A stretch of 64,000 nucleotides of DNA from Bordetella sp. 02P26C-1 (lineage in GTDB: Bacteria > Pseudomonadota > Gammaproteobacteria > Burkholderiales > Burkholderiaceae_B). The stretch lies in the NCBI RefSeq assembly GCF_009763255.1, contig NZ_WSJB01000003.1, positions 1 to 64,000 on the forward strand. Direction: 5' to 3'. The translations under genes and the position numbers were made by a program. Shown piece by piece: positions 49,435 through 58,389 of the stretch. Numbering within the stretch: the first letter of the stretch is position 1; each line of letters starts with the position of its first letter. Under the pieces are notes generated by a model that was not told the DNA's origin, ran no database searches, and was given only the letters and a program-made list of their open reading frames with translations.

Positions 49435-50412
49435 TTACACAGTCAGGATGATTTTGCCTATGTTTTCGCCGGCCTCCATCATCGCATGGGCGGCCGACGC
49501 CTGCTCCAGCGGGAACGTGGCGTGGACTATCGGTTTGATACGACCCTGCTCCAACAGCGGCCAGACGTGCTGACGCAATGACTGCGCGATTGCGCCCTTG
49601 AACGCCACCGGACGTGGGCGCAGCGTCGAGCCCGTGACCGTCAAACGCCGCCGCAGAACCTGATTGGCGTCGATCTCGGAACGCGCGCCACCCAACAACG
49701 CGATGATCACGATACGCCCATCGTCGGCCAGACACTTCAAGTCGCGGTTAATGTAGTCGCCGGCCACCATGTCGAGAATGACATTGACGCCCACGCCACC
49801 AGTCGCCTCGCGCACGACTTCAACGAAATCTTCCGTCTTGTAGTTGATGCCGCGAGCCGCTCCCAAGGCCTCGACCGCCCGGGCGCGTTCGTCGCTGCCC
49901 ACGGTGGCATACACCGTGTTGCCCATCGCGCGGGCCAGTTGGATCGCCGTGGTCCCAATGCCGCTCGCGCCACCGTGCACCAGCAGGGTTTCGCCAGCTT
50001 TGAGCGCGCCGCGGTCGAACACGTTGCTCCAGACTGTGAAATACGTCTCGGGCAAGCCCGCTGCCTCGATCTCCGAGAGGCCTGCGGGAATCGGCAGGCA
50101 CTGCTCAACCGGCGCCACGCAGTATTCGGCATAGCCGCCGCCCGCGATCAGCGCACAGACCTTGTCGCCAACGGAGAAGCCCCCGGCCGCTGCATCTCCG
50201 CCCACGATTTCGCCGGCGACTTCGAGTCCGGGGAGATCGGAGGCTCCGGGAGGCGGCGGGTAGCTTCCCTTGCGCTGAGCCACGTCGGGGCGATTCACGC
50301 CGGCCGCCGAGACCTTGATGAGGACCTCGCCAGCGCCCGCCTCAGGCCTGGGCCGCTCGACGGGCACCAGGACCTCGGGGCCGCCAGGCTGGGAAATTTC
50401 TACTGCACGCAT
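49435..50412 (-). CDS. zeta-crystallin/PIG3-type NAD(P)H quinone oxidoreductase
   Basis: A 325-residue zinc-free medium-chain dehydrogenase: EVLIKVSAAGVNRPDVAQRK, PGLEVAGEIVG, and the NADPH-binding LVHGGASGIGTTAIQLARAM. The PIG3 family reduces quinones and other electrophiles with NADPH. It is upstream of tpiA with about 95 bp between them, and its own promoter is likely near 50430-50500. Divergent tRNA genes lie on the other side. Confidence 0.92.
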   Translation of the reverse strand: MRAVEISQPGGPEVLVPVERPRPEAGAGEVLIKVSAAGVNRPDVAQRKGSYPPPPGASDLPGLEVAGEIVGGDAAAGGFSVGDKVCALIAGGGYAEYCVAPVEQCLPIPAGLSEIEAAGLPETYFTVWSNVFDRGALKAGETLLVHGGASGIGTTAIQLARAMGNTVYATVGSDERARAVEALGAARGINYKTEDFVEVVREATGGVGVNVILDMVAGDYINRDLKCLADDGRIVIIALLGGARSEIDANQVLRRRLTVTGSTLRPRPVAFKGAIAQSLRQHVWPLLEQGRIKPIVHATFPLEQASAAHAMMEAGENIGKIILTV

Positions 50413-50532
50413 AGTTCGCCTCCTCGTGTAAATCGATTATTATTGCGCCCTTTACGGAAGATCCAAACCCGCTGAATTCGTCGTCTTTGCACGCGGGACT
50501 TCCAGACTGCGGTATCATCCGCAGCGCAGAAC

Positions 50533-50622
50533 GGAAGTGTGGCCGAGTGGTTGAAGGCACCGGTCTTGAAAACCGGCAAGGGTTTGCGCCCTTCGTGGGT
50601 TCGAATCCCACCGCTTCCGCCA
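50533..50622 (+). tRNA. tRNA-Ser (anticodon TGA)
   Basis: A 90-nt tRNA with CCA encoded. Acceptor GGAAGTG pairs with CGCTTCC. The anticodon stem-loop CCGGTCTTGAAAACCGG shows anticodon TGA. It has the long variable arm of serine tRNAs and T loop GGTTCGAATCC. It is followed three bases later by tRNA-Leu. Confidence 0.95.
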
Positions 50623-50625
50623 ACT

Positions 50626-50710
50626 GCACCCATGGCGAAATTGGTAGACGCAAGGGACTTAAAATCCCTCGCCTTCGGGCATCCCGGTTCGATTCCGGGT
50701 GGGTGCACCA
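50626..50710 (+). tRNA. tRNA-Leu (anticodon TAA)
   Basis: An 85-nt tRNA with encoded CCA. Acceptor GCACCCA pairs with TGGGTGC. The anticodon stem-loop GGGACTTAAAATCCC shows anticodon TAA. It has a long variable arm and the T loop GGTTCGATTCC. It is co-transcribed with tRNA-Ser. Confidence 0.95.
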
Positions 50711-50946
50711 TCATTTCACGCTTCCCTTAGTCTGATTTGCGGACATTCCTGCGCTGCACATCAGGCTTGCCGTTGAGCGCTTCCCAAAATACTCACATCG
50801 GGATGGCATGATCGGGGGTCGCATGACGACATTCCCGACCACGAATTTTCTCCGTTACAACCCGGCACCTTGTCGCCAGCAAACGGGCCAACGGGGCCTG
50901 TCGCCTCGCGGTAACATGCTTGGCAACTTGTGCTGACCTCCCCCGC

Positions 50947-51588
50947 ATGGACGCTTTTTTCGACCAGATCGGTAAATTCATCCAGACCAACCAGGACTGG
51001 GCAGGGCCGATCATATTTTTGCTGACGCTGGGCGAATCGATGCTGATTATCGGCATATTGATTCCCGCCACGGCGCTGCTGCTTTTGACCGGCGGCTTGA
51101 TTGGCACCGGCACCCTGTCGCCGTGGAGCCCTTTGATCTGGGGAATCGCCGGGGCAATCGTCGGAGACGCGATTTCGTACGCTTTTGGACGGTGGCTGGG
51201 GCCGACGATGTTGCGCCGCTGGCCGTTCAGTACACAACGCACCGCCGTAGCGCGGGCGAGACTGTTTTTTTCCCGGTACGGGTTCGCCTCCGTGCTAATG
51301 GGGCGTTTCCTCGGCCCGTTTCGTTCGACGGTGCCCACGGTCGCGGGCATCATGGCCATGAAGCACGCGCGCTTTCAGCTGGCTAATGTGATTTCGGCGG
51401 TATTGTGGGTGCCGGCCATGCTGGCTCCCGGCTATTTGGCAGCGCGTAGCGTTGGGGCGCTACAGGATACGCAACACGCGGGCCTCATTATCGGTTCCGT
51501 CTTGTCCGTCGTCTTTGGCCTCGCGCTGATTGTTATGTTCCTGCGTAAACGACCGCAGGCAGCTCACGGACGCTCGCGCCGGCGCTGA
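50947..51588 (+). CDS. DedA-family membrane protein
   Basis: A 213-residue inner-membrane protein of the DedA/VTT family: ESMLIIGILIPATALLLLTG, the GDAISYAFGRWLGP motif, and RFLGPFRSTVPTVAGIMAMK. DedA proteins are lipid scramblases/undecaprenyl-phosphate carriers linked to membrane potential and antibiotic tolerance. The ATG at 50947 (MDAFFDQIGKF) is preferred to one 9 codons upstream. It is downstream of the two tRNA genes on the plus strand. Confidence 0.9.
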   Translation: MDAFFDQIGKFIQTNQDWAGPIIFLLTLGESMLIIGILIPATALLLLTGGLIGTGTLSPWSPLIWGIAGAIVGDAISYAFGRWLGPTMLRRWPFSTQRTAVARARLFFSRYGFASVLMGRFLGPFRSTVPTVAGIMAMKHARFQLANVISAVLWVPAMLAPGYLAARSVGALQDTQHAGLIIGSVLSVVFGLALIVMFLRKRPQAAHGRSRRR

Positions 51589-51762
51589 TCTGCGCAACCC
51601 GGTCAAGGGATCGGGACTTACCCTGATGTGGACCTCGTGCTCCCTAGGGCGCACGCGGAGAAATTTGTTCGCTTTGCCGTTCCGCCAGCGAAATGCTGGA
51701 ACTCGACGTAGCTTGCTGTTACTCAAGGACAACAAGTCTTTCTAACGGGCGGCGTTGACACT

Positions 51763-52791
51763 ATGAACGACTTTTCACTGCTGAGCGTTTCACGCATCGT
51801 GCATATCGCACAGTCGCAAAGCATCGAACAAGCCAGGCGGATGCGGCTAGTCGACAAGATTATCGACGTGCTTGCAGGCGGCATACGCCGAGAGGCGATA
51901 GAAAGCTTGTTCGACTGCATCGCCTCCATCAAGGTGAACCCGTGGTACCACGAAGACGACTCCGGACGTCTCAACAATGAAAAGGAAAGGCTGAAAAAAT
52001 TCCTGCAACTGCGCAGCCTTGCGCCGCAAGAACATCGTCATCAATTCAGATTCGATATCTGGAACCACATCACGGGCGCGGTGGGTTGTAGCTTTCATAT
52101 TGGCGATGCGGAGATATACCGTAATGATCGCATCTACGGAATCTTCGACGAGGCCGAGATCTGGAAACTGTTTGCGCAAAAGCTGAGGCTGGATCTGGAG
52201 GACGCGGTCAATACCTCAGATACCTATGCCACGCTGCGCACGCTGGACGAGGCTGACGCGTTCATATCACGATCCTGGCCGATGAAGCGTATGACGGCAG
52301 AACAACGCCGCGCCTTCCCCGGCGAGCAGATGGCGGAGATCTTCAAGGATTTACCATCAGAGACCAAGATGCGCGTGTTGGAAGTCTGCAATGGCGAGTT
52401 TGGCAAGCGCATCCGGGGGGTGCTGCGTTTCGCGCACGAGACGCTGATGAAAGCTGCCGAGCAACCGCAATCCGCGCCGCGAGCTGCTATACGCAGTGCG
52501 GCCGCACCCAAAACCGTGAGCCTGAGGCAATGGGCGAGCACGGGAGAACGATTATCCAAACCGCTCGCGTTGGAGGCTCTGCTTCATCAATTGCTGGCCG
52601 TATGCAGCGCTACGGTCGCGGACGAAACAGCGGCGCAAGGCGTCAACCTCAATTCAGTCGAAGGTGCAAAGCCAACCACCCCGCAAAGTCTGCCAGCCGT
52701 GACGCTGATTAATCATCTTCAGCTTACAGAGGCGGAGAGGCGTGCCTTGCATGCGATTGGCGTTCCAGACCCGGTATTGCGGTTGATCTAG
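51763..52791 (+). CDS. hypothetical protein, unknown
   Basis: A 342-residue protein without signal peptide or membrane segment. The first 220 residues look globular and alpha-helical, with repeated charged stretches (NNEKERLKKFLQLRSLAPQE; RFDIWNHITGAVGCSFHIGD). The C-terminal third is Ala/Ser/Pro-rich with a short Leu-rich end. No family is recognised. Base composition is lower in GC than its neighbours, suggesting transfer. It lies between the dedA gene and the vgrG operon, convergent with it, so association with the T6SS module is possible but unproved. Confidence 0.65.
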   Translation: MNDFSLLSVSRIVHIAQSQSIEQARRMRLVDKIIDVLAGGIRREAIESLFDCIASIKVNPWYHEDDSGRLNNEKERLKKFLQLRSLAPQEHRHQFRFDIWNHITGAVGCSFHIGDAEIYRNDRIYGIFDEAEIWKLFAQKLRLDLEDAVNTSDTYATLRTLDEADAFISRSWPMKRMTAEQRRAFPGEQMAEIFKDLPSETKMRVLEVCNGEFGKRIRGVLRFAHETLMKAAEQPQSAPRAAIRSAAAPKTVSLRQWASTGERLSKPLALEALLHQLLAVCSATVADETAAQGVNLNSVEGAKPTTPQSLPAVTLINHLQLTEAERRALHAIGVPDPVLRLI

Positions 52792-52825
52792 GGCACTGTC
52801 GTGGTGGCGCTTCCCGCCTATGGCG

Positions 52826-53308
52826 TCATCGCCGTATGGCGGGAAACGCGCCCTCGCCTGTCACCACCACCTGAGCCGGCTTGTCGCCAAACTTGACCGG
52901 CAGAATGGACCCCGGCGCCAAACGCGCTGATGCTTGCGCACTGAACAACTGCGTGACCGATGTATCGAAGTCAGAGGTATTCGCCCTGTGCGGTTGCACA
53001 CGCAGCGTCAGCGCATACCAATGGCGGTCCCTGCCCTCTTCGGGCGAACCGATACGCTTGGCGGTGAGGATCCGGGCATCACCAGACTCACCGTGATGCC
53101 GAATGCGGTGAGCCAGGTCGTTGATCAGGTGGCTGCGTACAACGATTAATATGTGCCCGAGGAGATACAGGGTGAACGCCCAGGACAGATCAGGCGCGTT
53201 CGCCGGCGTAGCCAGGTAAATCGCCTGGTACAGATAGGCGACGAGCACGCCGCCGCCTGCCAGCATAAAGCCCACGCCCGCGACCGTGGCCAAGCGATAA
53301 AGCATCAT
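52826..53308 (-). CDS. membrane protein at the end of the vgrG operon
   Basis: A 160-residue protein. Two hydrophobic segments (about residues 5-32 and 43-58) are followed by a soluble beta-rich domain (WYALTLRVQPHRANTSD, then ILPVKFGDKPAQVVVTG). No family is recognised. It is the last gene of the vgrG operon, 30 bp after the PAAR-like gene, the place where an effector-immunity gene is often found. That role is an inference. Confidence 0.7.
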   Translation of the reverse strand: MMLYRLATVAGVGFMLAGGGVLVAYLYQAIYLATPANAPDLSWAFTLYLLGHILIVVRSHLINDLAHRIRHHGESGDARILTAKRIGSPEEGRDRHWYALTLRVQPHRANTSDFDTSVTQLFSAQASARLAPGSILPVKFGDKPAQVVVTGEGAFPAIRR

Positions 53309-53338
53309 GGTTCAACTCACGTCGCAATCGCCGTCGCA

Positions 53339-53707
53339 TCAAGCCGTCAGCAGAACCACTTTTTTCTGCCCGGGCTTGAGAAAGCATCCTAGCGTGTTCC
53401 AAAGATTCTGCAGCGCAAGACATAGCCAGCGAATCACCACGCCACCACTGGCCACCACGGTGGCCGCGAAAAGCGCGATCGTGGTGCCCAACATAAACAA
53501 GGTACCCGAAGCAAGCCCCAGAACCCCGGAAGGCAGATCGATGGTCAAGGGCGCCACCGACCATATGTTGTGGGCAGGCCGATTCTTGATAAAGACATTG
53601 GTGGTGGGCAGCTTCATCAAGTTGAGCATATCGTTCTTGGAAACGCCCGTCATATACGGCCCGAGTCCCGGGCTCTTGCCACTGTCCATGCTGCTCCATA
53701 GAGGCAT
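53339..53707 (-). CDS. short PAAR-like (DUF4150-resembling) protein with membrane segment
   Basis: A 122-residue protein. Its middle, TNVFIKNRPAHNIWSVAPLT and then GVLGLASGT, resembles the first half of DUF4150/PAAR-like spike-tip domains, which typically contain TNVxINGxPAHN and GVxxGxASGT. The rest is a hydrophobic segment (about 70-105) and a short polar tail. DUF4150 genes usually follow DUF2169 and pentapeptide genes in T6SS loci, as here. The ATG at 53705-53707 is preceded by AAGGAG. The match is by eye and is partial, so the call is moderate. Confidence 0.55.
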   Translation of the reverse strand: MPLWSSMDSGKSPGLGPYMTGVSKNDMLNLMKLPTTNVFIKNRPAHNIWSVAPLTIDLPSGVLGLASGTLFMLGTTIALFAATVVASGGVVIRWLCLALQNLWNTLGCFLKPGQKKVVLLTA

Positions 53708-53717
53708 GATGTTCTCC

Positions 53718-54770
53718 TTAAGGCGATGATGCGCTTCGTAACTCGGCCTCGAACAACTCGTCGTCGCGCTCGATGGCACCGGGACGGGTTTTGATCGAAT
53801 CCGAGTCGGTTAACAAGCGATGAAATTTGGTGCGGTTCAAGGTAACGCCCTCAAGTCCGCATTGATGCAAGCGTGAGTAGGAAAAATCGGCAAACGCCAG
53901 ACTTGCTCCGCCGAACTCGCAGCGCTCGAACGAGGCTTTCTGGATCGCGGCGAGATTCAGGCTCGCGTGGGCGAACCCCGACCGCACGACGACCGCGCCA
54001 TTCCAGATACCTTGATCATAGACACCATGGTCGAAACAACACTCCTCGATCTCGGCGTTGATGAATAGCGTGTTCGGGACGTCAGCCCGCGCGAAATTCA
54101 CCCGCCTCAGTTTGCTATCGCTGAAATTGCAGGCGGCCATGCGCGCATCCGAAAAGTCGACGTCTTCCAGCGTCGCCTCGTTAAACTGCGAACCCGTTAG
54201 ATCCTGCGCGCGAAACTGTCGGCCTTTAACGCAACATCCGGAGAACACGGCATCGCGCAGCAAGGCGGCATCGAAGGACACTCTGGACACATCCAACTCG
54301 TAGAACACCGCATTGCTGAGGTCGCACTCGCTAAAATCCGCGTCGGCCAACCGGCTGTCCGTGATGTTCGCGCCAGCCAGGTTGGCGCCTCGCAGCGAGG
54401 CTTCTTGCAGGTCGCATTCCGTCAGATCCAGCTGTGCGGCTACACAGTGGGAAACGGTGGCCTGCCGCAAATCGCAGCCATTGAACGACGCCTCCGTCAG
54501 ATCGCAGTCGCTGAGCATCAGGTGCGCCAACTTGCAGCGTTGAAAGCGTGATCGGGAAAAGTCCGTGCCCTGCGCGGACATCCGCGAAAAATCGCATTCC
54601 ACGAAAAGGCAGTCGTTGAATTTGCTCGCGATCAGACGCGCATCGGAGAAATTCACCGCGTTAAACATCATCCCGGTCAGCGTGTCGCCCTCGAAGGAAA
54701 CCCCCGCGAGATCGAGATCGCGGATGAGCTCGAGCGTATCGGATTTACTTAATACAAACTCCTTACTCAT
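53718..54770 (-). CDS. pentapeptide-repeat protein
   Basis: A 350-residue protein made mainly of A(D/N)LxX pentapeptide repeats (about residues 20-330), for example SFNGCDLRQATVSHCVAAQL and GANLAGANITDSRLADADFS, which fold as a right-handed quadrilateral beta-helix. The start overlaps the stop of the DUF2169 gene by 4 bp (ATGA), so they are coupled. Pentapeptide proteins commonly sit after DUF2169 genes in T6SS effector loci, where they may assist cargo loading. The precise job is unknown. Confidence 0.87.
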   Translation of the reverse strand: MSKEFVLSKSDTLELIRDLDLAGVSFEGDTLTGMMFNAVNFSDARLIASKFNDCLFVECDFSRMSAQGTDFSRSRFQRCKLAHLMLSDCDLTEASFNGCDLRQATVSHCVAAQLDLTECDLQEASLRGANLAGANITDSRLADADFSECDLSNAVFYELDVSRVSFDAALLRDAVFSGCCVKGRQFRAQDLTGSQFNEATLEDVDFSDARMAACNFSDSKLRRVNFARADVPNTLFINAEIEECCFDHGVYDQGIWNGAVVVRSGFAHASLNLAAIQKASFERCEFGGASLAFADFSYSRLHQCGLEGVTLNRTKFHRLLTDSDSIKTRPGAIERDDELFEAELRSASSP

Positions 54771-57406
54771 GATTCACGTCCATCCATCCGATGACCGCCA
54801 TCATGAAACGGCGCCAATCGAGTGCGGTGCACATAGGCGCGGTCCGTGCGTGTGGAGGCATCAAGCACGGTCTCGCTCATATCGGCACGGAAAAGATTGC
54901 AGTCAGATAAATTGGCGCCGATAAACCGGGCTTTCTGGAAAGACCCGTGCATCAGGTTGCTGCCTGACAAATCCGCCATATCGAGGTTCGCGCGTATGAA
55001 CATGGCCTGTGGCGTCTTGATCCGACGCAAGCGGCATCGCTGCAGATTCGCGAGCGACAGGTCAGTCTGCTCAAACACCGACTCCGAAAAATCCACATTG
55101 ACGAAAGACACCTCGCGCAGCATCGACTGACGAAAGTGATTGCGCGTGAGCTCGCAATCGTTAAATGAAACATCCTCATAAAACGACGTTTTCGTAATCT
55201 CACACTCCGTGATTGCCACTTGGGCAAAGGCACTGTTCATATGCGCCGCGCTCAGCATCTTCGTACGATGTATCGCCACATCGTTCAGCGATGAATCGTT
55301 GAAATTGCTTTTTTGCAGCAGGCTGCCGTTGAACTCGCACTGTTCGATCTTGCACTCCTGAAACGACACGTTCACGAGTCGCGCGCCGTCGAAAACGGTT
55401 TCCGCAAAAAGGTTCTTCTTAAAATCAAAGTTCTCGATCGACGCGTGGATAAAGCGGCATTGCCGGAAAACCGTCAGCCCCTCGGAAATGAGCCCGCGCA
55501 GCGACACCCCTTCCATCGAGACACCGTCAAACGTCGCTTCGCTGATGTTGCAGTCGCGCAGCTCAACATCATCCATGCGGCAATCGGCGAATGTGGCGCG
55601 AGCAAGTACGGTGTGATCAAACTTGGCGCCCGTCAGATTGGCGCCCGTAAAGTCCGCGTTTTCCAGCCACGTCTCTGTGAAATCGGCGCCCGAGAAGTCC
55701 ATGCCTCGCAGGTCGGCGCCCGTGAGATTCATCTTGCTCAGATTCTTTCCCAAGCGATAACGCTGCTCGGCACGTTGACGCAACACGTGGGCGCGATGAT
55801 CTCCGACACGCGCCACGCCTTCCTGGAAATGGACCGAGTACAGATAGACCTTGTTGAGTGAACGTCTCGTGGTTGCCGCTGCTTGACTAAGCGTATCCAT
55901 GCCCCGGCCCTTCGGCGACTCGCGCAACACGGCGCGGGTTGCTTCACGCTGCCGCGCGGTCTTCAGCACTTGCTGAAATGCCTCGGCGCTAGGCGGCCCG
56001 CTCACGGGCAGCTTAGGCATGTCGTTGCGTCCGCTCTGAAAATCCAAGCTCCGATAGATATCCGCGGTCGCTTGCTCTTGCCGGGTCGGCACGGCATCGG
56101 AGCCCGACGCGGCGGCGAACGCCTCGTCGCGTTGTTTCGCCAGCTCCTGCATCGCCTCGGCCTGCAACTTGTCGTGCTGTGCCACCATCTCGGGCAAATC
56201 GGCCAAGGTGACGGGCTTGATGGGACCGACGAATTTCCCTTCAGGGTACCCTTGGCGTTCCTCCGACATGCGCGTCATCTTGGACAGCATGGCATGGTCG
56301 TCGGCGGCAAACCGCTCTATCCACGGCGCGAGCATGTCGCCCGGCATGAGCTGCTCGTCCCGAAACACGTGTAATGCGGCTTGCTGCAGATCGCATCGGT
56401 CCCGCATCACGCGCGCATAATCCTCGAGCGCGCGCGGCGCGTCGCATTTTTCCATCGCGGCCATGATCACATCGACGTCGTACGCGTCGTCGGTAGCGAT
56501 CTCGATATGACCGTGAAAGAGCAACAGGTAGCTGCTGCGATGAGGAACGAACCACACCGTGGTGGGCTTAAGGCGAATCTCATCGATCGCATCCTGCACA
56601 CCACGGCGTTTGATAAAACAGCGCGCCCGCACCGCAGGCAGCTCGCCAGACCAGCATTGGCGTTCGGGATGCATATTCCACATCTCGAACGTCTCGTCCA
56701 TCCTCAACGCGTCGCGGTCCTGCCAGATTTGGTCTTCAGGTGCGGCGTTAAAGGCGGAGAACTGCATGTTGTCGAAAAACCCAATGCCCACGCGTTCTAT
56801 CCAAGCTTGATCGCAGCTGCCCATTTTTTCCAAGCGCTGCGGCCAATCCATCCGGATCTGCCCAAGATTAAACGGTGGGACGCGCTGTCCTTTACGATGA
56901 ATGCGCGCAAGCGGCGTTTCTAGATTGGGGAGACGAATCGCCGACAAACCATTTACCTCGATGGGATCCAGGCCGGTACCCAGCGGGTTGAGTTCGAAGT
57001 CGCTGCCGCCAAACGCATTGCTCCACGTCAGCGGCATTTGCTCGAATGGCTGCGCCTTCGTGATCTCGTCGCCATTCCAGTACCGCTCGCCGAACACCAG
57101 GCCTTCCTTGACCTTGTCCGCGACCCGCGCGCGCACCATGCAGCAGGTCTTATCCTTCTGGTGCGCGGTATAGGCATAGCCGCTGACCAAAAATTCCGGA
57201 TGCGGCTTGGGCATGATGCTGTCGAACATCTCGTCGCAGTCCAGCTCGGGCAGCACCTCGTGCAGCAGCGTGTATTCAGGCAGAAACCGAGGCTGATCAT
57301 CGACGTGCTCAACCAAGGCTGCGATCGTGACGGCCAGATACGTCCCGTCGCGCCAACGATAGGGACGCGGCATGACCATCAGACGTAGCGGTTTGATTGT
57401 CTTCAT
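54767..57406 (-). CDS. DUF2169 domain / pentapeptide-repeat fusion, T6SS adaptor-like
   Basis: An 879-residue protein. Residues about 1-340 are a DUF2169 domain (LRLMVMPRPYRWRDGTYLAV near the start, FGERYWNGDEITKAQPFEQM and LTWSNAFGGSDFELNPLGTG). A helical middle (about 360-560) precedes many pentapeptide repeats (about 560-860: LSKMNLTGADLRGMDFSGAD and following). DUF2169 proteins are T6SS chaperone/adaptors that load cargo onto spike proteins. It begins 2 bp after the upstream paralogous gene. The fused pentapeptide half is unusually long. Confidence 0.88.
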   Translation of the reverse strand: MKTIKPLRLMVMPRPYRWRDGTYLAVTIAALVEHVDDQPRFLPEYTLLHEVLPELDCDEMFDSIMPKPHPEFLVSGYAYTAHQKDKTCCMVRARVADKVKEGLVFGERYWNGDEITKAQPFEQMPLTWSNAFGGSDFELNPLGTGLDPIEVNGLSAIRLPNLETPLARIHRKGQRVPPFNLGQIRMDWPQRLEKMGSCDQAWIERVGIGFFDNMQFSAFNAAPEDQIWQDRDALRMDETFEMWNMHPERQCWSGELPAVRARCFIKRRGVQDAIDEIRLKPTTVWFVPHRSSYLLLFHGHIEIATDDAYDVDVIMAAMEKCDAPRALEDYARVMRDRCDLQQAALHVFRDEQLMPGDMLAPWIERFAADDHAMLSKMTRMSEERQGYPEGKFVGPIKPVTLADLPEMVAQHDKLQAEAMQELAKQRDEAFAAASGSDAVPTRQEQATADIYRSLDFQSGRNDMPKLPVSGPPSAEAFQQVLKTARQREATRAVLRESPKGRGMDTLSQAAATTRRSLNKVYLYSVHFQEGVARVGDHRAHVLRQRAEQRYRLGKNLSKMNLTGADLRGMDFSGADFTETWLENADFTGANLTGAKFDHTVLARATFADCRMDDVELRDCNISEATFDGVSMEGVSLRGLISEGLTVFRQCRFIHASIENFDFKKNLFAETVFDGARLVNVSFQECKIEQCEFNGSLLQKSNFNDSSLNDVAIHRTKMLSAAHMNSAFAQVAITECEITKTSFYEDVSFNDCELTRNHFRQSMLREVSFVNVDFSESVFEQTDLSLANLQRCRLRRIKTPQAMFIRANLDMADLSGSNLMHGSFQKARFIGANLSDCNLFRADMSETVLDASTRTDRAYVHRTRLAPFHDGGHRMDGRES

Positions 57407-57408
57407 GT

Positions 57409-58377
57409 TCAGCTAAAGTTCGTGCGACCGCGAGCGTGGATGCCGACCAGGAATTTATCTTTCCGTTTGCGGATATCCTCGTCTGTCAGGTTTGTTTTGG
57501 TCGTGCCGAGTAATGCCACGTAGAAGTCCGCAGCGAAGGCCACTTCCTTCACGGCGGCAAGCGAAATGATCTTGCGAGAATAGATGGCAGTGCTCAACGG
57601 CGTCACGCTAAATCCCACCAAGGTCGTGAAAACGGGGGCTGGCGCTTCCATGGTGTAGCCTTTGATATAAAGCCCTGCCGACCACTCGCGCTCGCTCACG
57701 TCCGTTTTCGCCTCGGCCCGGTATTCCTCGCACTCGATATGAAGCTGGCCGGCAGTAGTCTGGATAAAACTCCCGCCCATGGTCCAGTCCGTTTTGAGAC
57801 TAACCTGTTTGTCTTCGCGACCGAGGTAGGTTTCGTACACCATCCCTTGCACGAGCGCTTTGAGATAGCCGAAAATTTCAATACCGGGGCCACCGGCGGG
57901 GTTGCTGCTGACGGCAGCCGAAACCGCCGTCGCCGCGCCCGCATAGGCAGCCATCTGAGGCGATGCACCGCTGCTTAATGCGTCGCTTGCCGCCGCTTCG
58001 GCCGTGGCACGGTCCGCCCCCGCATCCTGCGCCGCGTTTCCCGCCGCGGTAGTCGCCAGCTGCCGCTCTTGTTCTGCCGTCAGGCCGCTTTGGCTTTCGA
58101 CGTAGGCTTTCGCCTGGTTTGCCGCGACACGCGGGTCTGAAACCGCCGTGCCGACCAGCCCCTGAGCCAGATAAGGAACATCCATGCCGGGACGAGATGC
58201 CAGCTGGTCGGCTGCGGCTTCCACCGCCGACTGTGTCACCGTGTCTACGCCATAGCGTTGCAAGATGGGAGACAGCTTGGTCGATAACGGGACGCCGTCG
58301 GCAAAATCCAAGCGCGCGACTTCCTCCACCGCGCGAGCCGCATTCGAGTTGGGAATGACATTGAAAGGTCCACTCAT
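57409..58377 (-). CDS. VgrG-linked helical/beta protein, third paralogue
   Basis: A 322-residue protein. Residues about 1-155 are an Ala-rich helical region (VEEVARLDFADGVPLSTKLS, then GTAVSDPRVAANQAKAYVES) and about 165-322 a beta-rich half (FGYLKALVQGMVYETYLG, LHIECEEYRAEAKTDVSE). Both parts share layout and short words with the next upstream gene: FGYxxxLVxG and LHIEx(D/E)E. No family is recognised. It is 12 bp after that gene and 2 bp before the DUF2169 gene, so it belongs to the vgrG operon and is probably a spike-associated cargo or carrier. Confidence 0.75.
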   Translation of the reverse strand: MSGPFNVIPNSNAARAVEEVARLDFADGVPLSTKLSPILQRYGVDTVTQSAVEAAADQLASRPGMDVPYLAQGLVGTAVSDPRVAANQAKAYVESQSGLTAEQERQLATTAAGNAAQDAGADRATAEAAASDALSSGASPQMAAYAGAATAVSAAVSSNPAGGPGIEIFGYLKALVQGMVYETYLGREDKQVSLKTDWTMGGSFIQTTAGQLHIECEEYRAEAKTDVSEREWSAGLYIKGYTMEAPAPVFTTLVGFSVTPLSTAIYSRKIISLAAVKEVAFAADFYVALLGTTKTNLTDEDIRKRKDKFLVGIHARGRTNFS

Positions 58378-58389
58378 GGCGCCTCCTCC

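Noticed and set aside
50533-50710. Integrative element attachment site at the tandem tRNA genes
   Set aside because: No integrase gene and no visible repeat of the tRNA 3' ends downstream; kept only as a question under the orphan-gene finding.
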